A DNA stretch of 64,000 nucleotides from Clostridia bacterium (GCA_029055875.1 JAIDCJ010000021.1:25245-89244), one strand, 5' to 3'. Shown: positions 1 through 9,532, numbered from the stretch's first letter. The notes: generated by a model from the sequence alone, not told the origin. Numbers and translations are program-made.

Positions 1-1
1 C

Positions 2-724
2 GTTATTTTGGAAGAGGTGGACTTCGGCTATACGGAAGATAAAATCGTATTGCACGATATCAGCCTGTATGCGCGTCCCGGTCAGAAGGTGGCGTTCGTA
101 GGCGCGACGGGCGCGGGCAAAACGACGATTACCAATCTCTTAACCCGCTTCTACGACATTGCCGACGGCAAGATTCGCTACGACGGTATCAACCTCAATA
201 AAATCAAGAAATCGGACTTGCGCCGTTCGCTCGGACTGATTTTGCAGGATACCAACCTCTTTACGGGCACGGTAATGGATAATATCCGTTACGGGCTTTT
301 GGAGGCGACGGACGAAGAGTGCATTGCGGCGGCGAAGCTCGCGGGTGCGGACGACTTTATTACGCGCCTTCCCGAGGGCTATCAGACGATGCTCTATCAG
401 AACGGTGCGAACCTCTCGCAGGGACAGCGGCAGCTTCTTTCCATTGCGCGCGCCGCGGTTGCCGATCCGCCCGTTATGATTATGGACGAGGCAACGAGCT
501 CTATCGATACCCGTACCGAGGCAATCGTGCAAAGGGGTATGGATAACCTTATGAAGGGCAGAACGGTATTCGTAATTGCGCACCGCCTTTCCACCGTTCA
601 GAATTCCGACGTAATTATGGTACTCGACCACGGCCGCATTATCGAGCGCGGCTCACACGAACAGCTCATTGCTCAAAAAGGACAGTATTACAAATTGTAT
701 ACGGGCGCGTTCGAGTTAGAGTGA
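2..724 (+). CDS. ABC exporter, ATP-binding domain (5' partial)
   Basis: C-terminal nucleotide-binding domain of an ABC exporter half-transporter of the MsbA/multidrug type, which couples ATP hydrolysis to export of a lipid, peptide or drug. Visible in order: Walker A GATGAGKTT, Q-loop LILQDTNLF, signature LSQGQRQ, Walker B VMIMDEATS and H-loop IAHRLST. The frame is open to the left edge, so the membrane domain and true start lie outside the window; the TTG used by the ORF track is internal. A strong terminator follows about 20 bp after the stop. Such proteins are often encoded as a pair, so the partner may lie just upstream. The substrate cannot be inferred. Confidence 0.93.
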   Translation, partial: VILEEVDFGYTEDKIVLHDISLYARPGQKVAFVGATGAGKTTITNLLTRFYDIADGKIRYDGINLNKIKKSDLRRSLGLILQDTNLFTGTVMDNIRYGLLEATDEECIAAAKLAGADDFITRLPEGYQTMLYQNGANLSQGQRQLLSIARAAVADPPVMIMDEATSSIDTRTEAIVQRGMDNLMKGRTVFVIAHRLSTVQNSDVIMVLDHGRIIERGSHEQLIAQKGQYYKLYTGAFELE

Positions 725-744
725 GTTCACAATAAGTTTATTAG

Positions 745-780
745 AAAAAGCCTTTCCTTACGGAAGGGCTTTTTTGTTTT
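745..780. terminator. bidirectional rho-independent terminator
   Basis: A 13-bp stem (AAAAAGCCTTTCC / GGAAGGGCTTTTT, one G.U pair) with a TTAC loop, followed by more T residues. It ends the ABC exporter transcript. The A-rich left arm would also serve the convergent XRE gene. Confidence 0.9.
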
Positions 781-798
781 ATAAGTACTTCATAGGGT

Positions 799-1152
799 TT
801 ATTGAATTTTGTTGTGAAGGATATTGGCAATCGAAATTAATGCCCGCTGTCCGTCAGGGCCGAGCTTTTTGCCCACGTTACGAAATTCGGATAGCATTTC
901 ATTTTCAATGGGGGATACGGATATACGAATTAAATTTTTTTCGGGGTCTTCTTCATTAGAATAACGATCCAAAATATAATCACATGAAACGTTAAAAATA
1001 TCAGCGATTTTCATAAGCATCTTGAAATCGGGCTCGCGTAAACCGACTTCCCAATTTCCAACCGTTCCCGTGGAAACCTTTAATATTTCTGCAAATTCCT
1101 TTTGAGAAAGATTATTTTTTTGTCTTAATTCTTTCAGCCGAAGAGAAAACAT
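799..1152 (-). CDS. XRE-family HTH transcriptional regulator
   Basis: A 117-aa DNA-binding regulator. Residues about 4-60 form a Cro/C1-type helix-turn-helix (LSQKEFAEILKVSTGTVGNWE), followed by a linker and an acidic C-terminal part of unknown function. The start is supported by an AAGGGAG ribosome-binding site about 8 nt upstream of the ATG on the minus strand. It is divergent from the large lipoprotein gene at 1310, and two near-identical 17-bp direct repeats lie in the shared intergenic region. It is therefore a likely autoregulator and a candidate regulator of the lipoprotein; that link is inferred. Confidence 0.85.
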   Translation of the reverse strand: MFSLRLKELRQKNNLSQKEFAEILKVSTGTVGNWEVGLREPDFKMLMKIADIFNVSCDYILDRYSNEEDPEKNLIRISVSPIENEMLSEFRNVGKKLGPDGQRALISIANILHNKIQ

Positions 1153-1180
1153 CTTTATTTACTCCCTTATATAAAGATTA

Positions 1181-1238
1181 TCACAAATTGAAATAATTAT
1201 TATAAGCGAGAAAATATAAACTCACAAACTGAAACAAT
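1181..1238. repeat. pair of 17-bp direct repeats, possible operators
   Basis: TCACAAATTGAAATAAT (1181-1197) and TCACAAACTGAAACAAT (1222-1238) differ at two positions and are 41 bp apart, about four helical turns. The second copy ends 4 bp before the -35 box of the lipoprotein promoter; the first lies in the 5' region of the divergent XRE gene. Binding by the XRE protein is inference. Confidence 0.55.
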
Positions 1239-1242
1239 AATC

Positions 1243-1271
1243 TTGACTTTTCTTTCGTATCGTGATAATAT
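1243..1271 (+). promoter_or_regulatory. sigma-A promoter of the lipoprotein gene
   Basis: TTGACT, 17-bp spacer, TAATAT. The predicted start lies about 30 nt before the ATG at 1310. A GAGAGGTG ribosome-binding site precedes that ATG. Confidence 0.7.
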
Positions 1272-1309
1272 TATTACATAATGACGGAATTTGTCATGAG
1301 AGGTGTTTT

Positions 1310-4300
1310 ATGAAACGTAAATTATTGGTTTTGATTTGTGCAATGGTTGCGGCAGTAACTTGCTTAATCGGTCTTGTCGCCTGCGGTGGTACGGTCGGCG
1401 GTAGTGGGGGCGGCGTAAACGGCACATACTATCCCTACGAAAACGGCAGTTATGACAAAACGGCTTGGATAAAATTGAACGGAGATACATGGACTACGAA
1501 TGACGGCGACTCCGGCACGTTTGAAGTAAAGGGAAACGAAATTGTTATTTATATTGACCTCTACGGTTCCAAGCAGATATTCTCTAAGGGCACGGTGAAA
1601 GACGGTGTTCTTACTATGACAACGGCGGGTATTACAAGAACGTTCTGTAAAGACGGTGCGAAGCCTTCCGATTCATCGCAACCGAACAAACCGAACAATC
1701 CTGTTACGGAAAAGGTTACGATTACATACAACGCGAACGGCGGAAGGTTCGCAAGCGGCAGTGAAACGTATTCGCAGACTGCCGATAAAAACGCTTTGCT
1801 CACCGCGCCCGATTCTCCTACGCGTACGAATTACACGTTTGCAGGGTGGTCAAAAAGCAAGAGCGGCTCGGATATGTGGAAGTTCGATGAGGATAAAGCC
1901 TCCGACGGCATAACGCTCTATGCAAAATGGACGGAGAAATCTGCCGTAATTTTGAGTGTAGACGGCGCAAGCATTGAGGGCAACAATATTTTTATGCTCG
2001 TAGACCATACCACGGACGCAGTTTCTCTTTCTAATAAAGTGGTTTGCAGTTCGGATAGCGTATGGCGACTTTATTACGATAGACTCGGACAGACGGAAAT
2101 CCCCACCAAAATGGCGGCGGGGCTTTCGGGGTATCTTGCAAACGGTAACAACGTGTTCTATATGGTGGTCACTTCGCAGGACGGTGTGCAGACGAACCTC
2201 TATGAACTTACCGTGCACCGCAGCTATGCCGTTAGCGTGAGCTATTATAACGGTTTTGCCTTGATGGATACTGAAACCGTTTATACGGGCAGCACGTTTA
2301 CGGCAAACTATAATCCTACCATTACGGGCTATACGTTTAATGGTTGGAAAGATGCCGATGGCGTTGCTGTAACTTCATTTACGGTTTGGGGCAGCACGTC
2401 GCTCTATGCAAATAAAACGGCAAAGAGCTACACGGCTTCGTTTAACGTAAATGGCGGAGACAAATTAACTAAAACGGAACAGACGGTCACTTACGATAGT
2501 TCCTATAAATTCCCTGTGCCTACGAGAACAGGCTATTCGTTCTTGGGTTGGTATTACGGCGAAACGCAGCTCACAAACACGAGCGGTTCGAGCATTGTCG
2601 TCTGGAATTATACGCAAGATAGAACGATCAATGCAAAATGGCAAGCAAACACTTATACGCTTACAGTAAAAACCAACAACTCTGATGCCGGTACTGTCAC
2701 AGGCGGAGGAGAATATAAATACGACAGTTCCGTCACTCTCACCGCGACTACAACAAGTGGCTGCATGTTTCTTGGGTGGTATGATATCAACGAAGATTGT
2801 GTATCACAAGAGCTATCTTTTAGAATAAAAATGGGATTCGATAAAACATATGTTGCAAAATGGGACACAAATATTCGTTATATAGATAGTAATGGGGAGA
2901 TAAAGTACAATTCTAGTTGTAAATATTTGACAAAGGAGGGAAATCAAACATTATCGGGATGGTATTTACTTTCTGGAACGGTCTCTGGCGAATTTACATT
3001 TACTGTCATCAACGAAGCTCATATTATTTTAGCAGATAATTGTAGTTGGAATCTAAATAGTGGTGGTCTGGTTGTATCTTCAAGTAATTTGTTATACATC
3101 TACGCTCAAAGTATTGGAGAGAATGTAGGTGAGTTAAAAACGAATGCTAATATTGGCGGTCAAAATTCATATGGATTCCTCGTCAATGATAATGGAGAAA
3201 ACGGCGGTAATGGCGGTACAATAACGATAAACGGTGGAAAGATTACAGCAACAAATATAGGTGGCGGAAACGGCGGGAAAGGTCGTGACGGCGGGACGAA
3301 CTCGGATGGGATTACAGGCCATTATGGAGCAGCTGGCGGTGCTGGTGGTACTAGCGGGACAATAACAATAAACGGCGGAGAGATTACGTCCACAAATATA
3401 GGTGGCGGTAACGGCGGCAACGGTGGCAACGGCGGTTATGGCAGCGCGCGCGGCGGCAGCGGCGGCAGCGGCGGCAGCGGCGGTAACGGCGGTACAATAA
3501 TGATAAACGGTGGAAAAATTACGGCAATAAATATAGGTGGCGGTAATGGTGGTAACGGCGGTAATGGTGAGTCTTGCGGTGACAGTGGTAACGGCGGTAA
3601 TGGTGGCCCCGGCGGGCGTGGTGGTACTAGCGGGACAATAACAATAAACGGCGGAGAGATTGCGTCCACCAATATAGGTGGCGGTAATGGTGGTAACGGC
3701 GGTAACGGCAATAATAGCGGAAGCGGGCAAGCGGGTGGCTACGGCAGCGGCGGTGGTGCTGGTGGTACTAGCGGGACAATAACAATAAACGGCGGAGAGA
3801 TTGTGTCCACCAATATAGGTGGCGGTAACGGCGGTAACGGCGGTAACGGCGGTTATGGCGGTGCTGGCATATCTGGCAGTCCTACTTCTGGCGGGGCTGG
3901 TGGTAATGGTGGCAATGGCGGTTCTAGTGACACAATAACAATAAATGCTGGTATAATATCAGCAGCCAACTTGAGTGGTGGTAATGGTGGTAATGGCGGT
4001 AACGGTAAAGCGGGCTCGAAATATACTGGTTATGGCGGAAATGGCGGAAATGGCGGAAATGGCAGTATAATTATTATAAAGAACGAACAACTTACGATTT
4101 CTTCTTTAAGAGGTTTGGGTGGGAAAGGTGGTAATAGCAGAAATGGCACTGCTTCTCCTGGCACAGCTGGAACAAAAGCGGAAATTTATTTTTATGGTAC
4201 CGAATCCGAATGGAACAGTAAAGAAATTTCCTCGGAGAATGCGGATATTTATTTCTATTCTAAGAACGAACCATCTGTAGAAGGTAACTATTGGCACTAC

Positions 4301-4342
4301 GACGAAAACGGTGAAATTGCTATATGGGTGAAAGAGCAATAA
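1310..4342 (+). CDS. surface lipoprotein with InlB-type repeats and polyglycine repeat array
   Basis: A predicted cell-surface lipoprotein of 1010 aa. The start at 1310, not the upstream TTG-like ORF start, gives a basic signal peptide with lipobox LVAC and lipidated Cys25. Residues about 135-520 hold four InlB B-repeat/Flg_new modules (Listeria-Bacteroides repeats), each ending in a GW or AKW-type motif such as TFAGW or LYAKW. Residues about 630-940 are 6-7 repeats of 45-50 aa with the core [20 protein letters not shown] and runs of GGN triplets. The last 50 residues (YGTESEWNS, then [10 protein letters not shown]) resemble the C-terminal cap of BspA-like proteins; a related cap occurs in the ORF at 63518. 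Likely role: adhesion or cell-wall interaction. The ligand is unknown. Confidence 0.85.
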   Translation: MKRKLLVLICAMVAAVTCLIGLVACGGTVGGSGGGVNGTYYPYENGSYDKTAWIKLNGDTWTTNDGDSGTFEVKGNEIVIYIDLYGSKQIFSKGTVKDGVLTMTTAGITRTFCKDGAKPSDSSQPNKPNNPVTEKVTITYNANGGRFASGSETYSQTADKNALLTAPDSPTRTNYTFAGWSKSKSGSDMWKFDEDKASDGITLYAKWTEKSAVILSVDGASIEGNNIFMLVDHTTDAVSLSNKVVCSSDSVWRLYYDRLGQTEIPTKMAAGLSGYLANGNNVFYMVVTSQDGVQTNLYELTVHRSYAVSVSYYNGFALMDTETVYTGSTFTANYNPTITGYTFNGWKDADGVAVTSFTVWGSTSLYANKTAKSYTASFNVNGGDKLTKTEQTVTYDSSYKFPVPTRTGYSFLGWYYGETQLTNTSGSSIVVWNYTQDRTINAKWQANTYTLTVKTNNSDAGTVTGGGEYKYDSSVTLTATTTSGCMFLGWYDINEDCVSQELSFRIKMGFDKTYVAKWDTNIRYIDSNGEIKYNSSCKYLTKEGNQTLSGWYLLSGTVSGEFTFTVINEAHIILADNCSWNLNSGGLVVSSSNLLYIYAQSIGENVGELKTNANIGGQNSYGFLVNDNGENGGNGGTITINGGKITATNIGGGNGGKGRDGGTNSDGITGHYGAAGGAGGTSGTITINGGEITSTNIGGGNGGNGGNGGYGSARGGSGGSGGSGGNGGTIMINGGKITAINIGGGNGGNGGNGESCGDSGNGGNGGPGGRGGTSGTITINGGEIASTNIGGGNGGNGGNGNNSGSGQAGGYGSGGGAGGTSGTITINGGEIVSTNIGGGNGGNGGNGGYGGAGISGSPTSGGAGGNGGNGGSSDTITINAGIISAANLSGGNGGNGGNGKAGSKYTGYGGNGGNGGNGSIIIIKNEQLTISSLRGLGGKGGNSRNGTASPGTAGTKAEIYFYGTESEWNSKEISSENADIYFYSKNEPSVEGNYWHYDENGEIAIWVKEQ
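3200..4140 (+). repeat. coding tandem repeats, strand plus polyglycine units
   Basis: Six clear units and one degenerate unit begin near 3218, 3358, 3495, 3637, 3775, 3931 and 4065, with spacing of about 134-156 bp. Each encodes T-I-T-I-N-G-G followed by N-I-G-G-G-N-G-G and a glycine run of variable length. The near-identical DNA between units (for example GGCGGTAACGGCGG tracts) should favour slippage or recombination and hence copy-number variation. Confidence 0.85.
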
Positions 4343-4360
4343 AAATTTTCCGAAAAGTAC

Positions 4361-4389
4361 TTGCTTTTTTTGTAGCAGTATGCTACAAT
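4361..4389 (+). promoter_or_regulatory. sigma-A promoter of the rimP-nusA-infB operon, with internal palindrome
   Basis: TTGCTT (4361-4366), 17-bp spacer, TACAAT (4384-4389). The perfect palindrome GTAGCA-gta-TGCTAC (4372-4386) lies across the spacer and the first bases of the -10 box, the position of a repressor operator. No regulator is identified. Confidence 0.65.
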
Positions 4390-4414
4390 GTAGTTACTTA
4401 ATCGATGCAAAGAG

Positions 4415-4443
4415 ATTGAGAGCGGCGTATTGTCGCTCTCAAT
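4415..4443 (+). promoter_or_regulatory. leader hairpin upstream of rimP
   Basis: A perfect 10-bp stem (ATTGAGAGCG / CGCTCTCAAT) with a 9-nt loop in the untranslated leader, 20 nt before the rimP start codon. No T-tract follows, so it is not an intrinsic terminator. It may stabilise the mRNA or bind a protein. Confidence 0.6.
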
Positions 4444-4463
4444 TCTTATAATCGGGGGTTAGC

Positions 4464-4919
4464 ATGAAAACAAAGCCGATTGCGGATACCATTGCCTTTT
4501 TGAAGCCCATTGCGGACGAGGTAGGCGTGGAAATCGTAGAAGCGCAGTGGGATACGCGCACCAAGTCGCTTACAATTTATATCGACGTGGAGGGCGGGGT
4601 AGACCTCAATCTTTGCGAGAAGTTCCACCGTGCAATCGACGAACCGCTCGACGAATTCGATCCCTCTTTCGGCGAAGCGTACACCCTCAACTGCTCGTCG
4701 CTCGGGCTTGACAGACCGTTCAAGACGGCGCGCGATTTCGAGCGGCATATGGGCGAAAAAATCGAACTGCATTTCTATGCGCCGTTCGAGGGGAAGAAGT
4801 ATCACGAGGGCGAGCTCGTCGCATTCGACGACGAAACGGTAACCATTAAAACGCCGAAGGGCGAATTGATTGTGCCGCGGGAGAAGACCTCGAAAATCTG
4901 TCTCTATATCGAAGTATAG
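4464..4919 (+). CDS. rimP: ribosome maturation factor RimP
   Basis: A 151-aa cytoplasmic factor for 30S subunit maturation. It has the two-domain RimP pattern: an N-terminal alpha/beta domain up to about residue 80, with the family-typical stretch SSLGLDRPFKTARDFERH at its end, and a C-terminal SH3-like barrel. Length is normal for the family. It is the first gene of the long operon running through nusA, infB, rbfA, truB and ribF. The transcript leader carries a hairpin and the start codon follows a GGGGG-type ribosome-binding site. Confidence 0.95.
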   Translation: MKTKPIADTIAFLKPIADEVGVEIVEAQWDTRTKSLTIYIDVEGGVDLNLCEKFHRAIDEPLDEFDPSFGEAYTLNCSSLGLDRPFKTARDFERHMGEKIELHFYAPFEGKKYHEGELVAFDDETVTIKTPKGELIVPREKTSKICLYIEV

Positions 4920-4957
4920 ATTCCTTCGCTCGCTTGCAGGCGGGCCGGGGAATGACG
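4918..4957 (+). repeat. extragenic imperfect palindrome between rimP and nusA
   Basis: ATTCC...GGAAT flanks an inner GCTCGC/GGCGGGC stem with one G.U pair. It sits immediately after the rimP stop and has the look of a dispersed extragenic palindromic element. I saw only this one copy in the window. Confidence 0.35.
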
Positions 4958-5015
4958 GAGAAAAGAAGTATAAAATAAATAAGATAAAGTTCTCGAAAAT
5001 CAAAAGGAGTTTATT

Positions 5016-6125
5016 ATGGTAAACAAGGATTTCTTTGCGGCTCTCGCAGATTTGGAGCGGGAGAAGGGCATCAGCGAGGAAGCGTTCATCGAGGCGCTCT
5101 CGAATGCGCTTGCGTCTGCTTATAAAAAGCAGTATTACGGCGACGCGGGAAACGTGGAGGTTCGGCTCAACCCCGAAAAGTGCACCATTCGCTTTTTCCT
5201 CACGCAGACGGTCGTTGACAGCGACGAACCGCAGGACGGCGAAATTATGCTCGAAGACGCGCGCTTAAAGAAGAAGAGCGCGAAGGTAGGCGATATCCTC
5301 TCCGAGGAGTTCGTTCCCAAGGACTTCACGCGTATCGCGGCGCAGACGGCAAAGCAAGTCATTCTGCAAAAAATTCACGAAACCGAGCGCGACAACACGC
5401 TTTCCGAGTTCTCCGATAAAGAGGGCGAGCTCATGAGCGGACTCGTGCGCAAGGTAGATATGAGAAACGTGAGTATCGAGCTCGGCAAGGGACAGATCGA
5501 GGGCTTGATGCTTCCGCAGGACCAAGTCCCCGGCGAGCGTTACAACGTGGGCGATAAGCTCAAAGTTTACGTGAAGCGCGTAAGAAACGGCGGGCGCAAT
5601 GCGCAGGTGCTCGTTTCCCGTGCGGCTCCCGGACTTGTGAAGCGCCTGTTCGAGGAAGAGGTTCCCGAAATCAAGCAGGGAATCGTTACCATTAAATCGG
5701 TTGCGCGTGAACCGGGACACAGAACCAAAATGGCGATTGCCACCGAGGATCCGAGAATCGACGCGGTAGGCGCGTGCGTCGGCAACAAGGGCGCGCGTGT
5801 AAACGCGGTGGTTGCCGAGCTCGGCGGTGAAAAAATCGATATTATTCTTTGGAGCGAAAACCCGCTCGAATTCATTGCAAAGGCGCTCTCGCCCGCAACG
5901 GTCGTTTCCGTTACGCAAATCGGCGACAAAGCCGCGGTTGCAGTCGTACCCGACGAAAAGCTTTCGCTTGCAATCGGCAGAGACGGACAGAACGCGCGTC
6001 TTGCGGCACGGCTCACGGGCTGGAAGATTGACGTAAAGAGCGAGTCGGCGGCGGAAAAGCTCAACCTCGAAGAGAATATAGAGGCGGAGGCGGAAGCGCT
6101 TCCCGAAGCTCCCGCGGAGGAGTAA
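5016..6125 (+). CDS. nusA: transcription termination/antitermination factor NusA
   Basis: A 369-aa RNA polymerase-binding factor controlling pausing, termination and antitermination. Domains: N-terminal RNAP-binding domain (about 1-125), S1 domain (about 135-200, starting near GELMSGLVRKVD) and two KH domains, with VGNKGARV and IGRDGQNARLAARLTGWKIDVK motifs. It ends in a short acidic tail and lacks the C-terminal acidic repeats of proteobacterial NusA, as is normal in Firmicutes. The AAAAGGAG ribosome-binding site fixes the start. It is separated from rimP by 96 bp and followed directly by ylxR. Confidence 0.97.
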   Translation: MVNKDFFAALADLEREKGISEEAFIEALSNALASAYKKQYYGDAGNVEVRLNPEKCTIRFFLTQTVVDSDEPQDGEIMLEDARLKKKSAKVGDILSEEFVPKDFTRIAAQTAKQVILQKIHETERDNTLSEFSDKEGELMSGLVRKVDMRNVSIELGKGQIEGLMLPQDQVPGERYNVGDKLKVYVKRVRNGGRNAQVLVSRAAPGLVKRLFEEEVPEIKQGIVTIKSVAREPGHRTKMAIATEDPRIDAVGACVGNKGARVNAVVAELGGEKIDIILWSENPLEFIAKALSPATVVSVTQIGDKAAVAVVPDEKLSLAIGRDGQNARLAARLTGWKIDVKSESAAEKLNLEENIEAEAEALPEAPAEE

Positions 6126-6398
6126 ATGCAAAAAACGAAAAAAATTCCCATGCGCACCTGTATCGGCTGCCGCGAGGAGAAGCCCAAGAAGGATATGCTC
6201 CGCGTCGTAAAAAATGCGGCGGGGGAAATTCATTTGGACTTTTCGGGCAAGATGGCGGGGCGCGGCGCGTACGTTTGTAACAGCGAAGCGTGCGTGAAAA
6301 AAATCGGGAAATACAAGCTTCTGCACAAGACCTTTTCTCAAAACGTAGACGAAGAAATCTACAAGGCGATAGAGGAGGAGTTCCTTGGGCAAAAGTAA
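6126..6398 (+). CDS. rnpM: YlxR/RnpM family RNA-binding protein
   Basis: A 90-aa DUF448 protein. The diagnostic N-terminal motif RTCIGCREEKPKKDMLRVV and the GRGAYVC motif are present. B. subtilis YlxR (RnpM) has been reported to bind RNase P RNA and modulate its activity, and YlxR has also been linked to transcription regulation. It starts directly after the nusA stop and overlaps ylxQ by 14 bp, the conserved Firmicutes order nusA-ylxR-ylxQ-infB. Confidence 0.93.
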   Translation: MQKTKKIPMRTCIGCREEKPKKDMLRVVKNAAGEIHLDFSGKMAGRGAYVCNSEACVKKIGKYKLLHKTFSQNVDEEIYKAIEEEFLGQK

Positions 6399-6675
6399 CT
6401 TGAAAACCTATCTCGGATTCGCGCGGCGGGCGGGCAAGCTCACCCTCGGCGTGAACGCCGTGAGCACGCTCTCGGGCGGGGTGTATCTGCTGGTGGCAGA
6501 TAGTTCCGCTTCGGAGAATACCAAAAAGGAAATCGAAAAACTTAAAAAAAAGTTATCGGTTCCCGTTGTCTGGACGGAGGGCTTAGAAACCCTCACGGGA
6601 AAAGAATTTTGTAAATTGGCGGCCGTACGCGAGCCGCATTTGGCTGAGGCGATTCTCGCCGAGCGGGAAGATTAA
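6385..6675 (+). CDS. ylxQ: L7Ae-family ribosomal protein YlxQ
   Basis: A 96-aa protein of the L7Ae/L30e/S12e/Gadd45 fold, predicted to bind kink-turn RNA. Typical features: LGFARRAGKLTLG near the N-terminus and a central beta-sheet segment YLLVADSSASENTKKE. The start is a TTG inside the end of ylxR, which implies translational coupling. Its position between ylxR and infB agrees with the family. Cellular role is not established. Confidence 0.88.
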   Translation: MGKSNLKTYLGFARRAGKLTLGVNAVSTLSGGVYLLVADSSASENTKKEIEKLKKKLSVPVVWTEGLETLTGKEFCKLAAVREPHLAEAILAERED

Positions 6676-6689
6676 ATTTCGGAGGAAAT

Positions 6690-9176
6690 ATGGCTTACGA
6701 AAATATCGAAAAATTGAGCGCCCTTTTAACGGACGGTGATACCGCCGCGCTGAAAAAGGCGGTTACGGCGAGCGAAAAACGGCTTGGCGAACTCATGAAA
6801 AAAATTGCGGAAGTAGAAGCCGCCGCCGCGCAGGCGCGTGCGGAGGAGGAAGCCCGCTTAAAGGAAGAGGCGCGCCAGAAAGAAGAGGCGTTAAAAGCCG
6901 CCGCCGAAGCGGAGAAAAAGGCGAAGGAGGAGTCCAAAGCCGATGCGGAGAAGCAGGCAAAGAAAGCGGAAGAAAAACCCGCAGCACCTGCTAGCGCAAA
7001 GGCTCCCGCCGCTGCGCGTCCGCAGGGGGAATACCGCCCTGCCGCAGGCGCACCCGCACGGCCTACCTTCCGTCCCGCCGCTCCCGCTGCTTCCCGCCCG
7101 CCCTATACGGGCGCAAGGCCCGCAGGTGCAGGGGCTCGGCCGCCGTACGGTGCAAAGCCTCAGGGCGCGGGGGCTCGTCCCGTGGGGGGCAGAGGGCCTG
7201 CCGCCAGACCGCTTCCGCCGCCTCCGCCCGCTCCTACGCAGCGTAGAGACACTTCCAAAAAATTTGAAAAGACCTACGTTGAGCGCCGCCCCGTAAACAA
7301 GCGTGCGCTTCAGCGTCAGCAGGGCGCAAGCATCGGCGACTTCGACGAAGAGAAGAGCGGTTACCGCAAAGCGCGTTTCGGCAAGAAGGGCGCAAGAAAG
7401 GAAACGCAGACCATTAAGATTGACCACGCCGTGGTGACGAGCAAGGAAATTCCCATTAAGGTGCTTTCCGAAAAGCTCGGTATTTCCGCGGTGGAAATTA
7501 CGAAACGCCTTTTCAAGGAAGGCATTATGAAGACGGTGAACGAGTCGGTGGACTACGACAACGCGGCGTTTATTGCGTTGGAGCTTGGCATCGACCTCGA
7601 ATACAAGCCCGAAAAGACTGCGGAGGAAGCGCTCTTCGAGGAGCACGGCGGAGATGAGACGGAGAACCTTATCACCCGCGCACCCGTAGTCACCGTTATG
7701 GGTCACGTTGACCACGGTAAAACTTCCCTGCTCGATAATATTCGCCGTACCAACGTAACGGAAGGCGAAGCGGGCGGCATTACGCAGAGTATCGGTGCAT
7801 ACACCGTATCGCTCGGCGACGGCAAGGACATTACGTTTATCGATACGCCCGGTCACGCGGCGTTCACCGCAATGCGTGCGCGCGGCGCGAAGGTGACGGA
7901 TATCGTCGTGCTCGTCGTGGCGGCGGACGACGGAATCATGCCGCAGACGGTGGAGGCAATCGACCACGCAAAGGCGGCAAACGTGCCCGTGATCGTTGCC
8001 ATGAACAAAATGGATAAACCGCACGTCAATCCCGATAAGGTCAAGCAGGGGCTCATGGAGCACGAGCTTGTTCCCGAGGAGTGGGGCGGCGACGTGATCG
8101 TCGTACCCGTTTCCGCAAAGACGGGCGCGGGAATCGATCAGCTGCTCGAGAGCATTTGGCTCGTTGCGGAAATGCAGGAGCTCAAGGCCAATCCCGACCG
8201 CAAGGCGAAGGGCGTCGTCATCGAGGCGAAGCTCGACAAGGGCAAGGGCCCCGTTGCAAGCGTGCTCGTGCAGAACGGAACGCTCCGTACGGGCGACTAC
8301 CTCATTTCGGGCATGATGACGGGTAAAGTCCGTGCCATGATCGACGACAAGGGCAAGACGGTAAAAGAGGCAGGGCCCTCCACGGCGGTTTCCGTACTCG
8401 GTTTAGAGGACGTTCCCAATGCGGGCGACGCAATCTACGCTGTAGAGCAGAACCTCATGAAGAAGGTACAGGACGAGCGCAAGGTACACGAGCGCGAATC
8501 CATGATTAAAGAAACGCAGAAAGTCACGCTCGACGACGTATTCAAGCAGGTTGCCGAGGGCAATATCAAGGATTTGAACGTTATCGTCAAGGGCGACGTT
8601 CAAGGCTCGGTTGAAGCGGTGAGAAGCTCGCTTGTAAAACTCTCCAACGAGGAAGTGCGCGTGAAGGTCATTCACGCGGGCGCGGGCGCAATCAACGAGA
8701 GCGATATCATGCTCGCGGACAGCGCGAATGCAATCGTCATCGGCTTCAACGTCCGTCCCGACGCTAAGGCAAAGACGCTTGCAGAGCGCAGTAAGGTGGA
8801 CGTACGCTCCTACCGCATTATCTACGAATTGCTCGACGATATGCAGGCGGCGCTCAAGGGTATGCTTGCACCCAAGTATCACGAAGTGTACATGGGCAAA
8901 GCGGAAGTCCGTCAGACGTTCAACATTACGGGCGTGGGCGTGGTTGCGGGCTGCCTCGTTACCGAGGGCAAGCTCATCCGCGGCGGCAAGCTGCGTATTT
9001 ACCGCGACGACGTCATGATCGTAGAGGGCAACGTAAAACAGCTCAAACACTATAAGGACGACGCAAAGGAAATTGCAGCGGGCTTAGAGTGCGGCTGTGC
9101 AATCGAGAACTTCAACGAAATCAAGATAGGCGATTTCATCGAGTGCTATCTCATTGAGGAGTTAAAACAGGCATGA
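6690..9176 (+). CDS. infB: translation initiation factor IF-2
   Basis: An 828-aa GTPase that places initiator fMet-tRNA on the ribosome. Residues about 1-110 are a charged Ala/Glu/Lys coiled coil, followed by a Pro/Ala-rich linker to about residue 185. An IF2_N domain lies near 245-300. The G domain carries [31 protein letters not shown] and SAKTG. The beta-barrel domain II and the C-terminal fMet-tRNA-binding domain follow. The 5' part has its own composition bias, typical of the disordered IF-2 N-terminus. The stop overlaps rbfA by 4 bp. Confidence 0.98.
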   Translation: MAYENIEKLSALLTDGDTAALKKAVTASEKRLGELMKKIAEVEAAAAQARAEEEARLKEEARQKEEALKAAAEAEKKAKEESKADAEKQAKKAEEKPAAPASAKAPAAARPQGEYRPAAGAPARPTFRPAAPAASRPPYTGARPAGAGARPPYGAKPQGAGARPVGGRGPAARPLPPPPPAPTQRRDTSKKFEKTYVERRPVNKRALQRQQGASIGDFDEEKSGYRKARFGKKGARKETQTIKIDHAVVTSKEIPIKVLSEKLGISAVEITKRLFKEGIMKTVNESVDYDNAAFIALELGIDLEYKPEKTAEEALFEEHGGDETENLITRAPVVTVMGHVDHGKTSLLDNIRRTNVTEGEAGGITQSIGAYTVSLGDGKDITFIDTPGHAAFTAMRARGAKVTDIVVLVVAADDGIMPQTVEAIDHAKAANVPVIVAMNKMDKPHVNPDKVKQGLMEHELVPEEWGGDVIVVPVSAKTGAGIDQLLESIWLVAEMQELKANPDRKAKGVVIEAKLDKGKGPVASVLVQNGTLRTGDYLISGMMTGKVRAMIDDKGKTVKEAGPSTAVSVLGLEDVPNAGDAIYAVEQNLMKKVQDERKVHERESMIKETQKVTLDDVFKQVAEGNIKDLNVIVKGDVQGSVEAVRSSLVKLSNEEVRVKVIHAGAGAINESDIMLADSANAIVIGFNVRPDAKAKTLAERSKVDVRSYRIIYELLDDMQAALKGMLAPKYHEVYMGKAEVRQTFNITGVGVVAGCLVTEGKLIRGGKLRIYRDDVMIVEGNVKQLKHYKDDAKEIAAGLECGCAIENFNEIKIGDFIECYLIEELKQA

Positions 9177-9532
9177 AGCGCACGGAGCGGTTAGACAGCG
9201 AATACAGAAAAGAGATTTCCGCAATCCTTTCGGGTGCGCTCAAAAACAAGGAGCCCGCTTTGAAGGGCATTGTGAGCGTAACCGAAGCGGACGTTGCGCC
9301 CGACTTAAAGACGGCGAAAATCTATTTAAGCGTTTTTGCAACGTCTCCCGAAGAGAAAGAGAATACGCTTGCAATCATTCGCGAAAACGCGGGGTTTATC
9401 CGCCGCGAGCTTTCTCAGGCCATGCGTATGCGCACCGTGCCCGCGCTCACCTTTTTAGAGGATAAGAGCATGGAGTACGGGCAGAAGATGGACGATATTT
9501 TCTCCAAACTGCATAAGGATAACGATCAGTGA
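9173..9532 (+). CDS. rbfA: ribosome-binding factor A
   Basis: A 119-aa KH-fold factor for late 30S maturation and processing of the 16S rRNA 5' end. Visible: N-terminal RLDSEYRKEISAIL, central DVAPDLKTAKIYLSVF and the C-terminal VPALTFLEDKSMEYG strand, the family signature. It overlaps infB by 4 bp and nrnA by 4 bp, so translation is probably coupled. Confidence 0.95.
   Translation: MKRTERLDSEYRKEISAILSGALKNKEPALKGIVSVTEADVAPDLKTAKIYLSVFATSPEEKENTLAIIRENAGFIRRELSQAMRMRTVPALTFLEDKSMEYGQKMDDIFSKLHKDNDQ

Noticed and set aside
3167-3730. Minus-strand Ala/Thr- or Pro-rich ORFs in the repeat region
   Set aside because: They arise from the GGN repeats read backwards and follow the repeat period exactly.
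3200-4140. CRISPR-like periodic repeats
   Set aside because: Repeats are coding, vary in length, keep the reading frame and lack unique spacers of constant size.
5265-6392. Long minus-strand ORF (375 aa) opposite nusA/ylxR
   Set aside because: It is antisense to well-recognised genes, has a composition of reversed codons and no family features.
6891-8063. Minus-strand ORF (390 aa) opposite infB
   Set aside because: Shadow of the GC-biased IF-2 gene; Arg/His-rich nonsense product.
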